Shown: one piece after another, positions 26,075-36,760 of the stretch | Layout: each line of letters begins with the position of its first letter | How positions within the stretch are numbered: position 1 is the stretch's first letter | From: Tistrella mobilis | Lineage (GTDB): Bacteria > Pseudomonadota > Alphaproteobacteria > Tistrellales > Tistrellaceae | Reading direction: 5' to 3' | Assembly: GCF_039634785.1 (NCBI RefSeq) | Contig: NZ_JBBIAB010000005.1 | Location: forward strand, 310,001-374,000 | Length of the DNA: 64,000 nt | The notes under the pieces: generated by a model | The model's database searches: none | What the model was told of the DNA's origin: nothing | The model's input: only the letters and a program-made list of their open reading frames with translations | Program-made: the position numbers and the translations under genes

Positions 26075-26965
26075 TTATGTGGTGAAGAAAGCGATCATCC
26101 GCCGGACCACCTCGTCCGGTGCCTCTTCCGGCAGGAAATGACCGCAATCGAGCGCCTCGCCCTCTACCGTCTCGGCGTAACTGCGCCAGATCGCGAGCGG
26201 ATCGAAACGTTTCCCGACCAGGCGATGGGCGCCCCACAACACCAGCAGCGGCACGGTCAGTTTCAGATCCCGATCCGCCCGATCATGCTCCAGATCGATC
26301 GTCGCCCCGGCCCGATAGTCTTCGCAGGTCGCATGAATGGTTTCGGGCAGAACGAACCAGCGCTTGTATTCCTCCCGCTCTTCGGGGCCGATCGCCGCCG
26401 GGTCGACGCACAGCCGGTCACAGGCCCAGTCGAGCAGGAAGCCGGGATCGCCCGCAATCAGCCGCTCCGGCAGCCCACCCTCCTGGATAAGGAAGAACCA
26501 GTGAAAATAGCTGGTGGCCACCGTGATGTCCGTCGCCTCGTAGACGTCGAGCGTCGGCACCACATCCATCACCGAGGCTTTCACGATCCGCTGCTGGTGA
26601 TCGCGCAGCAGGCGGTGGGTCACCCGTGCACCGCGATCATGGCCCGCGATCGAAAACCGCTCATGGCCAAGGGCGGTCATCACCTGTGCCATATCGGCCG
26701 CCATGCGCCGCTTGGAATAGGTCGCATGGGCCGCGTCGCCGGCCGGTCTGTCGCTGTCGCCATAGCCGCGCAGATCCGGGATGACCAGCCGGAAACGCGC
26801 CGCCAGCGCCGGCGCCACCTTGTGCCACATCACATGGCTTTCAGGGTAGCCATGCAGCAACAGCAGGGGCGGCCCCTCGCCGCCTTCGACCAGATGAATG
26901 CCGGTCCCGTCGTCGACGGTGATGCGACGGCGGGTGAAGCGATCATCATAAAAGCTTGTAGACAT
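26075..26965 (-). CDS. Alpha/beta hydrolase, probable fluoroacetate/haloacetate dehalogenase
   Basis: A 296-residue cytoplasmic hydrolase. With the start at 26965 (AGGAGGAGAC upstream) the key residues fall almost exactly on the numbering of the Rhodopseudomonas palustris fluoroacetate dehalogenase: nucleophile Asp110 with Arg111 and Arg114 (GHDRGAR), the halide-binding pair His155-Trp156 (SYFHWFF), a tyrosine at 217 (EDYRAGATIDLEHD; Tyr219 in the reference), and the catalytic histidine in CGHFLPEE. HGYPES forms the oxyanion region. Such enzymes split fluoroacetate into glycolate and fluoride by an Asp-ester mechanism. Epoxide hydrolase is less likely, because the His-Trp pair and double arginine are dehalogenase features. 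No fluoride exporter gene is adjacent. Confidence 0.82.
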   Translation of the reverse strand: MSTSFYDDRFTRRRITVDDGTGIHLVEGGEGPPLLLLHGYPESHVMWHKVAPALAARFRLVIPDLRGYGDSDRPAGDAAHATYSKRRMAADMAQVMTALGHERFSIAGHDRGARVTHRLLRDHQQRIVKASVMDVVPTLDVYEATDITVATSYFHWFFLIQEGGLPERLIAGDPGFLLDWACDRLCVDPAAIGPEEREEYKRWFVLPETIHATCEDYRAGATIDLEHDRADRDLKLTVPLLVLWGAHRLVGKRFDPLAIWRSYAETVEGEALDCGHFLPEEAPDEVVRRMIAFFTT

Positions 26966-27121
26966 TGGGTTGGTCGTCTCCTCCTGTCGCGGCATTGCGT
27001 CTGACATGCACCGGTCCGTCACCGCCGCCATGCGGACCTCTGCCTGACAGCATAACCTCGTGCCCGCCCGTGCGTCCGTCGCATCCGCGACGATCGGGAA
27101 TGATCGTCACATGAAATTCGG

Positions 27122-27150
27122 TTGACACCCCCTCCCCCCATCCCTAGGTT
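27122..27150 (+). promoter_or_regulatory. Sigma-70-type promoter for speD
   Basis: TTGACA (27122-27127), a 17-nt spacer, and TAGGTT (27145-27150). The -35 is a perfect consensus. Transcription would start near 27157, giving a leader of about 165 nt before the GTG of speD. The rest of the gap from 26966 holds no gene. Confidence 0.65.
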
Positions 27151-27322
27151 CCAGCCACTTTATCCGGGCACGAGGCAATGCTGGTGACCCGTTCCGATGG
27201 CCGGACCGTGTTCCGATCGTGTGAAGATCGGGCGGCCCGGCTTTCGTCCTCTTGGGTGTGTAACGAACTGTGGCGTGAGACCTGGGGTGGATCGCCACCT
27301 TCTCTGAAAAGGGGGGTGTGCC
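27151..27322 (+). promoter_or_regulatory. Structured 5' leader of speD
   Basis: About 165 nt would be transcribed before speD. It contains the hairpin CCGATC-GTGTGAA-GATCGG (27213-27231) and GGTGG-ATCG-CCACC (27286-27299), the latter ending just before the AAAAGGGGGG Shine-Dalgarno region (27307-27316). An ATG at 27178 opens a 58-codon frame that runs through the speD start and stops at 27354. Control of polyamine synthesis through such a leader is plausible but not shown. Confidence 0.35.
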
Positions 27323-27724
27323 GTGAAGGCTCTCGGACATCAGATCATCGCTGAATTCTACGATTGCGACGGCGATCTTCTGGCAAATGTCGACTACGTG
27401 ACCGATGCGATGCTCGAGGCCGCCAAGCGCGCCAAGGCGACCATCGTCACCCATACCTTCCATCATTTCTCGCCGCTGGGTGTCAGTGGCGCGATCATCA
27501 TCGCCGAAAGCCATCTGGCCATCCACACCTGGCCCGAATACGGCTATGCGGCGGTGGACCTGTTCACCTGCGGCGACAGCCTGCACACCGAACAGGCCTT
27601 CCACTATCTGCGCGAAGCGCTGAAGTCGGGAACCTTCTCGACCATGTCGCTGGAGCGCGGCCATCAGGCGATGCTTGCCGGTCGCGTGCCTGTCGAAGCG
27701 CCCAAGAAGGTCGTCAACGGCTGA
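27323..27724 (+). CDS. speD: S-adenosylmethionine decarboxylase proenzyme, short bacterial type
   Basis: A 133-residue class-1b AdoMet decarboxylase. It makes the aminopropyl donor for spermidine. Self-cleavage to the pyruvoyl enzyme occurs between Glu62 and Ser63 in AESHLAIHTWPE, which is intact, as are the upstream HTFHHFSPLGVSGAIII and the cysteine in DLFTCGD that serves as general acid. The start is a GTG at 27323 with a strong Shine-Dalgarno sequence. The C-terminal 15 residues extend a little beyond the B. subtilis enzyme. speE follows after 49 nt, so both steps are in one operon driven by the promoter at 27122. Confidence 0.95.
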   Translation: MKALGHQIIAEFYDCDGDLLANVDYVTDAMLEAAKRAKATIVTHTFHHFSPLGVSGAIIIAESHLAIHTWPEYGYAAVDLFTCGDSLHTEQAFHYLREALKSGTFSTMSLERGHQAMLAGRVPVEAPKKVVNG

Positions 27725-27773
27725 CCCTGGGTCACCTGCCCTTTCCGACGTTCCAGCTCAGGTATCGGACAAG

Positions 27774-28652
27774 ATGGAAAAGATCATCGCAGCTGCGGAC
27801 AGCGAGCTGTGGTTCACTGAACGCATGGCCGGCACCGGCTTCCAGTACAGTCTGCAGGTGGCGGAAGTCCTCCACGCCGAGCGGACGCCGTTCCAGCGCC
27901 TGGAGGTGTTTCGCACCACCGGCTTCGGCACGGCCATGGTGCTGGACGGCTTCGTGAACGTGTCCGACAAGGACGAGTTCTTCTATCACGAGGTCATGGC
28001 CCATCCGGCGCTGTTCATTCATGAACGGCCCCGTCGGGTGCTGATCATCGGTGGCGGCGACTGCGGGGTCCTGCGCGAGGTGTTGCGCCACCCCGGGATC
28101 GAGCATGTCGACATGGTCGAGATCGACGAGCGCGTCGTGCGGGTGTCGGAGAAATTCTTCCCCGAACTGACGGCGTCGAACAATGATCCGCGAGCGTCGA
28201 TCCGTTTCGAGGACGGCGTCGCCTGGGTGCGCAACGCAGCCGCCGGCAGCTATGACGTGATCATCGTCGACAGCACCGATCCCGTCGGCCCGGCGGAGGG
28301 GCTGTTCGGCGCCGCCTTCTATGCCGACTGCCATCGGATCCTGACCGATGGCGGCATGGTGGTGGTCCAGAGTGAATCGCCGCTCTTCCATCAGGGCCGC
28401 CTGAAGGAGATCCATCGCTGCCTGCGCGGTGCCGGCTTCGTCGACAGCCACCCGATGACCTATCCCACCGTCATCTATGGCGGTGGCACCTGGTCGTCTT
28501 CCATCGCCCGCAAGGGCCGGAAGCTGAACGATGGCGTGCGGTGGGACGATATCGAGACCTGCCCCTTCCCGACCCGCTACTACAATCCCGGCGTGCATGT
28601 GTCGCTGATGACGCTGTCGGGCTATCTGGCGCCGGTCCTCGACGGCCTCTGA
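27774..28652 (+). CDS. speE: Spermidine synthase
   Basis: A 292-residue aminopropyltransferase that joins putrescine and decarboxylated AdoMet to form spermidine. Visible motifs are the N-terminal beta domain (ADSELWFTER, LEVFRTTGFGTAMVLDG), the gatekeeping DKDEFFYHEVMAHPALF, the cofactor loop IIGGGDCGVLREVLRH, VEIDERVV and the catalytic DSTDPVGPAEGLF with its two aspartates. The start at 27774 gives MEKIIAAADSELWFTE; the longer frame from 27675 overlaps speD and is not family-like. A strong intrinsic terminator lies 24 nt beyond the stop. Together with the ornithine decarboxylase gene at 32844-34067 this completes a putrescine-to-spermidine route within 7 kb. Confidence 0.95.
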   Translation: MEKIIAAADSELWFTERMAGTGFQYSLQVAEVLHAERTPFQRLEVFRTTGFGTAMVLDGFVNVSDKDEFFYHEVMAHPALFIHERPRRVLIIGGGDCGVLREVLRHPGIEHVDMVEIDERVVRVSEKFFPELTASNNDPRASIRFEDGVAWVRNAAAGSYDVIIVDSTDPVGPAEGLFGAAFYADCHRILTDGGMVVVQSESPLFHQGRLKEIHRCLRGAGFVDSHPMTYPTVIYGGGTWSSSIARKGRKLNDGVRWDDIETCPFPTRYYNPGVHVSLMTLSGYLAPVLDGL

Positions 28653-28676
28653 GCGCCGCGCTGTTCACCAGACCAC

Positions 28677-28717
28677 GAGAAAGGGCGCCCGCTTCGTCGG
28701 GCGCCCTTTTCTCTTTG
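28677..28717 (+). terminator. Intrinsic terminator after speE
   Basis: A perfect 12-bp stem (AAAGGGCGCCCG 28680-28691 with CGGGCGCCCTTT 28698-28709) with a six-base loop, followed by TCTCTTT. It lies between speE and the convergent MarR gene and may serve both directions. Confidence 0.88.
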
Positions 28718-28742
28718 GCTGTCGTCTTTTATACGGCCAGGC

Positions 28743-29198
28743 TCAGAACCGGCCGTAATTGATATAGTCGGACCAGACCCGCTCCAGGGTCCGCAGGCTC
28801 TCATTCACCTCGGTGAGATCATCGGCCTCCAGCACGCCCTTGGACAGGGCCGTGCAGTTGCGCTCGTAGAGTTCATTGACGCGGTCGCAAAGATCCCGCC
28901 CCTTCTGAGTCAGGCGAATGCGCATCGCCCGCTTGTCATGAGGGGAGCGTTCCTGTTCGAGATATTCATTCTCGACCAGTTTCTTCACGTTGTACGACAC
29001 GTTGGAGCCCAGGTAATAGCCACGGACGGTAAGCTCGCCGATGGTGAGCTGTTCCTCGCCGATATTCGACAGGATCAGTGCCTGGACGTTGTTGATGTCG
29101 CTGATACCGAGACGATCCAGCTCGGCCTTGATCACGTCGAGAAAGCGGCGGTGAAGCCGCTCGATCAGACGAATTGTCTCCAGATAAGACTGTCGCAC
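28743..29198 (-). CDS. MarR-family winged-helix regulator
   Basis: A 151-residue dimeric DNA-binding protein. The order is an N-terminal helix (ETIRLIERLHRRFLDVIKAELD), the winged helix (VQALILSNIGEEQLTIGELTVRGYYLGSNVSYNVKKLVENEYLEQERSPHDKRAMRIRLTQKG) and a C-terminal dimerisation helix. The recognition segment GYYLGSNVSYNVKKL resembles that of the alphaproteobacterial LdtR-type MarR proteins; that link is from memory and tentative. The start is a GTG at 29198 with GAGGA upstream. The 241-nt gap upstream carries a direct repeat (29294 and 29414) that could be its operator. The target genes are not evident. Confidence 0.85.
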   Translation of the reverse strand: MRQSYLETIRLIERLHRRFLDVIKAELDRLGISDINNVQALILSNIGEEQLTIGELTVRGYYLGSNVSYNVKKLVENEYLEQERSPHDKRAMRIRLTQKGRDLCDRVNELYERNCTALSKGVLEADDLTEVNESLRTLERVWSDYINYGRF

Positions 29199-29293
29199 CT
29201 TGTCCTCGGCGTTGCCCGGCGGGAGTTCAGGCCATGGGTCGGGGCTGCGGGTGTCGCCGGTCCGCTGCCCGTGCCGCCATGAGCGGGGCCGTT

Positions 29294-29423
29294 TACTTTG
29301 ACGAACGTCCTGCTGTCGCCGGTCTCTCTGCCGGCGTTGCAGTCCAATAGGCGATCATCTCGACCACGACGCCGAAGTCAAGATGGCCGCGCCGGTTCTC
29401 CGGTGCGGCCATCTACTTTGACG
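29294..29423 (-). repeat. Pair of direct repeats upstream of the MarR gene
   Basis: TACTTTGACG occurs at 29294-29303 and 29414-29423, exactly 120 bp apart. Each is preceded by GGCC three bases earlier. A third, partial inverted copy lies between them (GAAGTCAAGATGGCC, about 29370-29384). They fill the only control region available to the regulator gene. Operator function is a guess. Confidence 0.45.
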
Positions 29424-29439
29424 CAGAATCGACGCAAAA

Positions 29440-31786
<2,347 letters not shown>

Positions 31787-31837
31787 GCCGCATCGCACGG
31801 CCTTTCTCTTTATCCCTGACGGTTTCCGGAGTTCCAG

Positions 31838-32851
31838 GTGCCGATCTCGTTCCGTCTTCCGGCCATGGCGGCCGCAACCGGCCTTGTGGCCGCCCTTATC
31901 GCCCTGCCCGCCGTGGCACAGCAGTCGGGACCGCGGGTTCTTGTCCCGCAGGCACCCGTGGCACCCACCGCCCCTGCGGCACCGACCCAGCCGGGTGTGT
32001 CACAACCGGCAGGTCAGCAGCCGCCCGCGACGCGGCCCGCCTCCGTCGCCCTGCCACCCAAGGTCGCGGAAGAGGCGGAGCGTCTCGGCCGGGCCTGGCT
32101 GGCGCGCATCCAGCCCAAGGCGCCTGAGGTGAAGCCGGATCTTGCGCAGGCCTATGCCGCCCAGGACCGCTTTCTGGCTGCCGCGATGCCGTCGCGACCG
32201 GCACAGCTGGGCTGGAAGCTGACGCTGACGGCCCGCACCACGCAGGAGATGTTCGGGGCCCGCGCCCCGGTGGTGGGGCGGATCTTCGCCGGCCAGATCC
32301 TGGAGAATGGTGCCGATGTGCCGCGCGATGTCGGCGCGCGGCCGACGGTCGAGGTCGATCTGGCGGTCACGGTCAAGGATGCCGGCATCATGCAGGCAAC
32401 CAACCCGCTGGAGGTGGCCGCCCATCTCGCCACGGTTTCGGCCTATATCGACGTTCCCGACCTGCTGCTGGCCTCGGGCGAGCCGCTGAACGCCGAGACC
32501 CTGGCGATGATCAATGCCGGCATGCGTACCGGCGTGGTCGGCAAGGCGGTGCCGGTTCAGCCCACACCGGAATTCGTTGCCGCCATGGCCGAGATGCAGG
32601 TCAAGGCGCTCGACGGTCATGGCGGGCTGATCGTCGAAAGCCGGTCCTCGGCCATCATGGGCCAGCCCCTGAATGCCCTGGTCTGGCTGATCGGCCATCT
32701 GAAGGCCCGCGGCGAAAGCCTGAAGCCGGGCGACCTGATCACGCTGGGCGCCATCAGCCGGCCGCTGCCGCTGAAAGAAGGCCAGGTCGTGCGCGCGGTC
32801 TATACCGGCCTGCCGGGCGGGCCGCTGGAGGCGCAGCTGTCGGTCAAGTGA
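31838..32851 (+). CDS. Exported protein of the 2-keto-4-pentenoate hydratase / fumarylacetoacetase fold
   Basis: A 337-residue protein. Residues 1-27 are a clear signal peptide (hydrophobic core, AVA|QQ), followed by a Pro/Ala/Gln-rich linker to about residue 75. The remainder resembles MhpD-type hydratases: GWKLTLTARTTQEMFGARAPVVGRIF near the N-terminal end of the domain, PTVEVDLAVTV at the acidic metal-site strand, and a C-terminal GDLITLGAISRPLPLKEGQVVRAVYTGL. Relatives are cytoplasmic enzymes of aromatic meta-cleavage, so export is unusual. Whether metal-binding and catalytic residues are complete is uncertain. The start is a GTG at 31838 with GGAG upstream; ATG 31865 would shorten the signal peptide. 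The 3' end overlaps the ornithine decarboxylase gene by 8 nt. Confidence 0.72.
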   Translation: MPISFRLPAMAAATGLVAALIALPAVAQQSGPRVLVPQAPVAPTAPAAPTQPGVSQPAGQQPPATRPASVALPPKVAEEAERLGRAWLARIQPKAPEVKPDLAQAYAAQDRFLAAAMPSRPAQLGWKLTLTARTTQEMFGARAPVVGRIFAGQILENGADVPRDVGARPTVEVDLAVTVKDAGIMQATNPLEVAAHLATVSAYIDVPDLLLASGEPLNAETLAMINAGMRTGVVGKAVPVQPTPEFVAAMAEMQVKALDGHGGLIVESRSSAIMGQPLNALVWLIGHLKARGESLKPGDLITLGAISRPLPLKEGQVVRAVYTGLPGGPLEAQLSVK

Positions 32852-34067
32852 CCGGAAGCATCGCCTGTGCCCGCCGCAACACCGAACCCGCCGCCCTTGC
32901 GGCGGGTTCGCCGATTTCGACCACGGCTTCGGGCAGAAAGCCGTTGAACCGGGTGGCGAGCGCGTTGGAATAGGCGCCGATCATGTCGATCTCGATCCAG
33001 TCGCCCTCGCGAATGTCCGACGGCAGCAGCAGCGGCGCCGGCAGCACATCGGTCGAATCGCAGGTGGGCCCGAAGATGGTGAAGGGCTGACGCTCTGCAT
33101 CCAGCGGCCCGGTCGGGCGGATGGCACGGGCAGGGAAGCGCAACTGGCCGGTCACGGTCTCAGACAGGCTGCCATAGATGCCGTCATTGATGAACAGCCG
33201 GTCGCCCTTGCGCAGATGCACCTGCACCACCAGCGACAGCCCGTCAGCCACCAGCGCGCGCCCCGGCTCGCACAGAATGCGCCGGCCGGGCAGCGGTGGG
33301 ATGGTGTCGAGCGCACGGCGGACGGCGGCGAAATAATCGCCGACCGGCGGCATCTCCACGCCCATGTCATAGCGGCCCGGGAAGCCGCCCCCGACATCCA
33401 GGGCCACCACCGGCACCTCCGGTGCGTGATCCATCGCCGCCCGCACCACCGCCATGGCCTCGTCATAGGCCCGCGGATCCGGGCATTGCGACCCGACGTG
33501 GAAGTAGAGCCCCACCTGATGGCCCAGACGGTGGGCCTCGCGCATCATCGCCGCCGCCTCGGGCACCGAGGCGCCGAACTTGGCCGACAGGTCATAGGTG
33601 CTGCGGCTGCTGTCGGTGGTCAGTCGCACCATCATCACCACCGGCCCGCCGCGGGTCTCGGCATGGATCTTGGCCAGTTCGTCGGGATGATCGACGGCGA
33701 AGCGTTCCACGCCATAGACCCGATAGGCATTGGCAATGGCCGCCCGGCTCTTGATCGGGTGATGAAAATGCAGTTCCGCCTCTTCAAAGAGATCGGCGAC
33801 CAGCGCCACCTCGGCGAGCGAAGCGACGTCGAAGCCGGCGATCCCTGCTTCGTAGAGCGTGGAGATGACCGCACGTTCGGGGTTGCACTTCACCGCATAA
33901 AGGACTTCGCCCGGAAAGCCTTCGATAAAGGTACGGGCGGCATCGGCCAGCCGCGACGGTTTCAAACAATAGACCGGATAGCTGGGCTTCAGCCGCGTCA
34001 CCATCGTATCGACATCCGGAAAACGGCCCGGGGTGCTGCGTCGACGGGTGGGGAAGAGGTCCGACAT
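32844..34067 (-). CDS. Type III PLP-dependent ornithine (or lysine/ornithine) decarboxylase
   Basis: A 407-residue fold-III decarboxylase of the alanine-racemase-like barrel group, producing putrescine from ornithine. The PLP lysine is in YAVKCNP. Phosphate and substrate contacts are at HVGSQ, DVGGGFPG and CEPGRALVADG, and the second-subunit catalytic cysteine is in FGPTCDSTDVL. These features match eukaryotic-type ODC and the short bacterial ornithine/lysine decarboxylases. Strict substrate choice depends on a short helix that I cannot judge by eye. It should supply putrescine to SpeE, encoded 4.2 kb to the left. The start at 34067 has GGAG upstream. The upstream gap to 34278 is a divergent control region and could hold a polyamine-responsive leader. 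Confidence 0.9.
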   Translation of the reverse strand: MSDLFPTRRRSTPGRFPDVDTMVTRLKPSYPVYCLKPSRLADAARTFIEGFPGEVLYAVKCNPERAVISTLYEAGIAGFDVASLAEVALVADLFEEAELHFHHPIKSRAAIANAYRVYGVERFAVDHPDELAKIHAETRGGPVVMMVRLTTDSSRSTYDLSAKFGASVPEAAAMMREAHRLGHQVGLYFHVGSQCPDPRAYDEAMAVVRAAMDHAPEVPVVALDVGGGFPGRYDMGVEMPPVGDYFAAVRRALDTIPPLPGRRILCEPGRALVADGLSLVVQVHLRKGDRLFINDGIYGSLSETVTGQLRFPARAIRPTGPLDAERQPFTIFGPTCDSTDVLPAPLLLPSDIREGDWIEIDMIGAYSNALATRFNGFLPEAVVEIGEPAARAAGSVLRRAQAMLPVT

Positions 34068-34278
34068 CCGGTTCTGCTCCTCGTGGATCTGGGGGGCGGA
34101 AGGTCATAGCTCTCCCGCATCATATGGGGATGACGTTGCGGATCCGCGACCGTCGATCCGTTCTTCTTGCCCCCGTCGCGTGACGCAGAGGTTGATCCGG
34201 AGCCGCGCCTCCATCAGACTGCCGCCGTGACGCGGCACGGATTCCGCGGCGTTCTGACGGCAAGAGGCGGGGATCTTC

Positions 34279-36723
34279 ATGCGCTGGATCGGTCGAATTC
34301 TGGGCGGTCTCGTCTTCATCGTGATCGCCGCCGTGGTGATCGGCGTGATCTGGCTGCGCACCAGCCTGCCCGAGACCGAGGGGCGCCTGGCCCTGCAGGG
34401 GCTTTCGGGCGAGGTCACGGTCATCCGCGACGAGAACGACGTTCCCCATATCAAGGCCCGGAGCATCGAGGACGCGGTCTTCGCCCTCGGGTTCCTCCAC
34501 GCCCAGGACCGGCTCTGGCAGATGGAGTTCCAGCGCCGGGTCGGATCGGGGCGGCTGTCGGAATTCGCCGGCAAGTCGACGCTGTCGATCGACCGCTTCA
34601 TCCGCACCATCGGTGTCTACGGCCATGCCGAACGAGCCTATGCAAAGCTCGACGATCAGACCCGTCGCCGGCTGGATGCCTATGTCGCCGGTGTGAACGC
34701 CTATATCGCCGGCCATGACGGCGCCTGGCCGCTGGAATTCGTGCTGACCGGCATCACGCCGACGCCCTGGAAGCCCGCCGATTCGATGGTCTGGCTGAAG
34801 ATGATGGCCTGGGACCTGGCCAAGAACTGGCGCGACGAGTTGCTGCGCGCCCGCATGCTTGCAGCCGGCATCACGCCGGAGCAGATCTCGGATCTCTGGC
34901 CGGATTACGATGCCGACGGCAATGTCGCCCTGCCGGAAATCGCCGGGCTCGGCACCGATCTGGACGCGTTGACGAAGATCTATGCCGCAACGCCCTTCGC
35001 AACCCTGCTGGACCAGGGGGCTGCGCCGCCGATCGACGGTATCGGGTCCAACAACTGGGTTCTGTCGGGCGCCCATACGGCGACCGGCAAGCCGATGCTC
35101 GCCAACGACCCCCATCTGGGGCTCGGCGCACCGTCGCTCTGGTACCTCGCCCATCTCTCCGCACCCGGCCTTGAGGTGATCGGCGCCACCCTGCCCGGCC
35201 TGCCCAGCGTCATGCTGGGGCGCACCAACACTTTCGCCTGGGGCTTCACGAATACCGGCCCCGATACCCAGGATTTCGTGATCGAACAGCTGACGGCGCC
35301 GGGCGCCGACACTTACGAAACACCGGACGGCCCCCTGGCCTTCACCACCCGCAGCGAGACCATCCAGGTCAAGGGGGCGGAGCCCGAGAGCTTCACGGTA
35401 CGCGAAAGCCGCAACGGCCCGATCGTGACCGATGTCGTCAATGGCGGCGGGGAACTGACCGACCGGCGCCATGTGCTCGCCTTCCGCTGGGTGGCGCTGA
35501 CCGATGACGATCCCACCCTGCGTGCGGCCTTCGCCGCCAACACCGCCACCGATTTCCCCAGCTTCCGCGAAGGCTTGCGCGACTTCTACTGGCCGCAGCA
35601 GAACATCGTCTTCGCCGACACCGGCGGCCGGATCGCCTATCTGGCGCCGGCCCGGGTGCCGATCCGGGCCTCGGGCGACGGCTTTCTCCCAAGCCGCGGC
35701 TGGACCGGCGAGGGAGACTGGACCGGGTGGATTCCCTATGACGAGTTGCCGCAGCTGACCGACCCGGAAGATGGCCGGATCGTCACCGCCAATCAGCGGA
35801 TCACGCCCGAGGGCTATCCCTATTTCATCAGCCGGGAATGGACCGCCCCCTATCGCGCCGACCGCATCGACCAGATGCTCGACGAGACGGACAAGCACGA
35901 TACCGAAAGCTTCCGCGCGATCATGGGTGATACCGTCTCCCTGATGGCCCGCCAGTTCATGCCGCTGATGATGGCCGGCATCCGCGATGCCAGCCCGGAG
36001 CACCCGGCCGCCGCGGAGGCGCTCGATATCCTGAAGCGCTGGGACGGCGACATGGCGGCCGATCAGACCGCGCCGCTGATCTTCTCGGCCTGGTATGACG
36101 CCCTGCTGCCGCGCATCGCAGCCGACGAGCTGGGCGACGATCTGTTCGGCGACTATCGCGGCCACCGCACCGAATTCCTGCGGGTCGCGCTGACCCGCGA
36201 CCCGGTCTGGTGCGACGACCGGCGGACCACGGAGACGGAGAGCTGCGCCGTTCAGATCGCCCGCGCGCTGGACGACGCAATGGCCCTGCTGATCCGCACC
36301 CAGGGTGAAGACATGTCCGCCTGGATATGGGGCAAGGCGCATCCGGCAGTCTCAGAGAACCGGGTGCTGTCGGCCGTGCCGGTGCTCAAGGACGTGCTCG
36401 CCATCTCGCACCCGATCGGCGGCGACCCGTTCACCGTCAACGCCCAGCGCTGGGCTGCCGATGCACCGGAAGGGCCGCAGATGTTCCGATCGACCCACGG
36501 CCCCGGCTATCGCGCGATCTACGATCTTGCCGACCCGCAGCGTTCGATGTTCATCCAGAGCACCGGACAAAGCGGCAATCCGCTCTCCGCCGGCTATGAT
36601 GCCTTCGCATCGCGCTGGACCGAGACCCGCTTCATCCCCATGATCACCGACTGGTCGCGGATCGACGCCGCGGCCGGGACGAAGCGACTGACCCTGGCGC
36701 CCGCGACCGCCCCGGCCAACTGA
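34279..36723 (+). CDS. Penicillin acylase-family Ntn hydrolase
   Basis: An 814-residue amidase precursor. An N-terminal hydrophobic segment (about 8-27, LVFIVIAAVVIGVIWL) is a signal or anchor, so it acts outside the cytoplasm. The alpha part includes EVTVIRDENDVPHIKA and FLHAQDRLWQMEFQRR. Autocatalytic cleavage should expose Ser257 in GIG|SNNWVLSG, the catalytic N-terminal nucleophile of the beta chain. NDPHLGL and the later STGQSGNPLS (about residue 760) are also family features. Substrates in this family range from penicillin G to acyl-homoserine lactones and N-acyl amino acids, so the name does not imply antibiotic metabolism. The threonine ammonia-lyase gene starts 37 nt downstream and may be co-transcribed. 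Confidence 0.9.
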   Translation: MRWIGRILGGLVFIVIAAVVIGVIWLRTSLPETEGRLALQGLSGEVTVIRDENDVPHIKARSIEDAVFALGFLHAQDRLWQMEFQRRVGSGRLSEFAGKSTLSIDRFIRTIGVYGHAERAYAKLDDQTRRRLDAYVAGVNAYIAGHDGAWPLEFVLTGITPTPWKPADSMVWLKMMAWDLAKNWRDELLRARMLAAGITPEQISDLWPDYDADGNVALPEIAGLGTDLDALTKIYAATPFATLLDQGAAPPIDGIGSNNWVLSGAHTATGKPMLANDPHLGLGAPSLWYLAHLSAPGLEVIGATLPGLPSVMLGRTNTFAWGFTNTGPDTQDFVIEQLTAPGADTYETPDGPLAFTTRSETIQVKGAEPESFTVRESRNGPIVTDVVNGGGELTDRRHVLAFRWVALTDDDPTLRAAFAANTATDFPSFREGLRDFYWPQQNIVFADTGGRIAYLAPARVPIRASGDGFLPSRGWTGEGDWTGWIPYDELPQLTDPEDGRIVTANQRITPEGYPYFISREWTAPYRADRIDQMLDETDKHDTESFRAIMGDTVSLMARQFMPLMMAGIRDASPEHPAAAEALDILKRWDGDMAADQTAPLIFSAWYDALLPRIAADELGDDLFGDYRGHRTEFLRVALTRDPVWCDDRRTTETESCAVQIARALDDAMALLIRTQGEDMSAWIWGKAHPAVSENRVLSAVPVLKDVLAISHPIGGDPFTVNAQRWAADAPEGPQMFRSTHGPGYRAIYDLADPQRSMFIQSTGQSGNPLSAGYDAFASRWTETRFIPMITDWSRIDAAAGTKRLTLAPATAPAN

Positions 36724-36760
36724 CCGGACGCGGCACGGGCCCTGTACCGGAGCCCCCGAC

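Noticed and set aside
34279-36723. Antibiotic resistance or beta-lactam production gene
   Set aside because: Penicillin acylase-family amidases act on many N-acyl compounds. Nothing in the neighbourhood points to beta-lactams.
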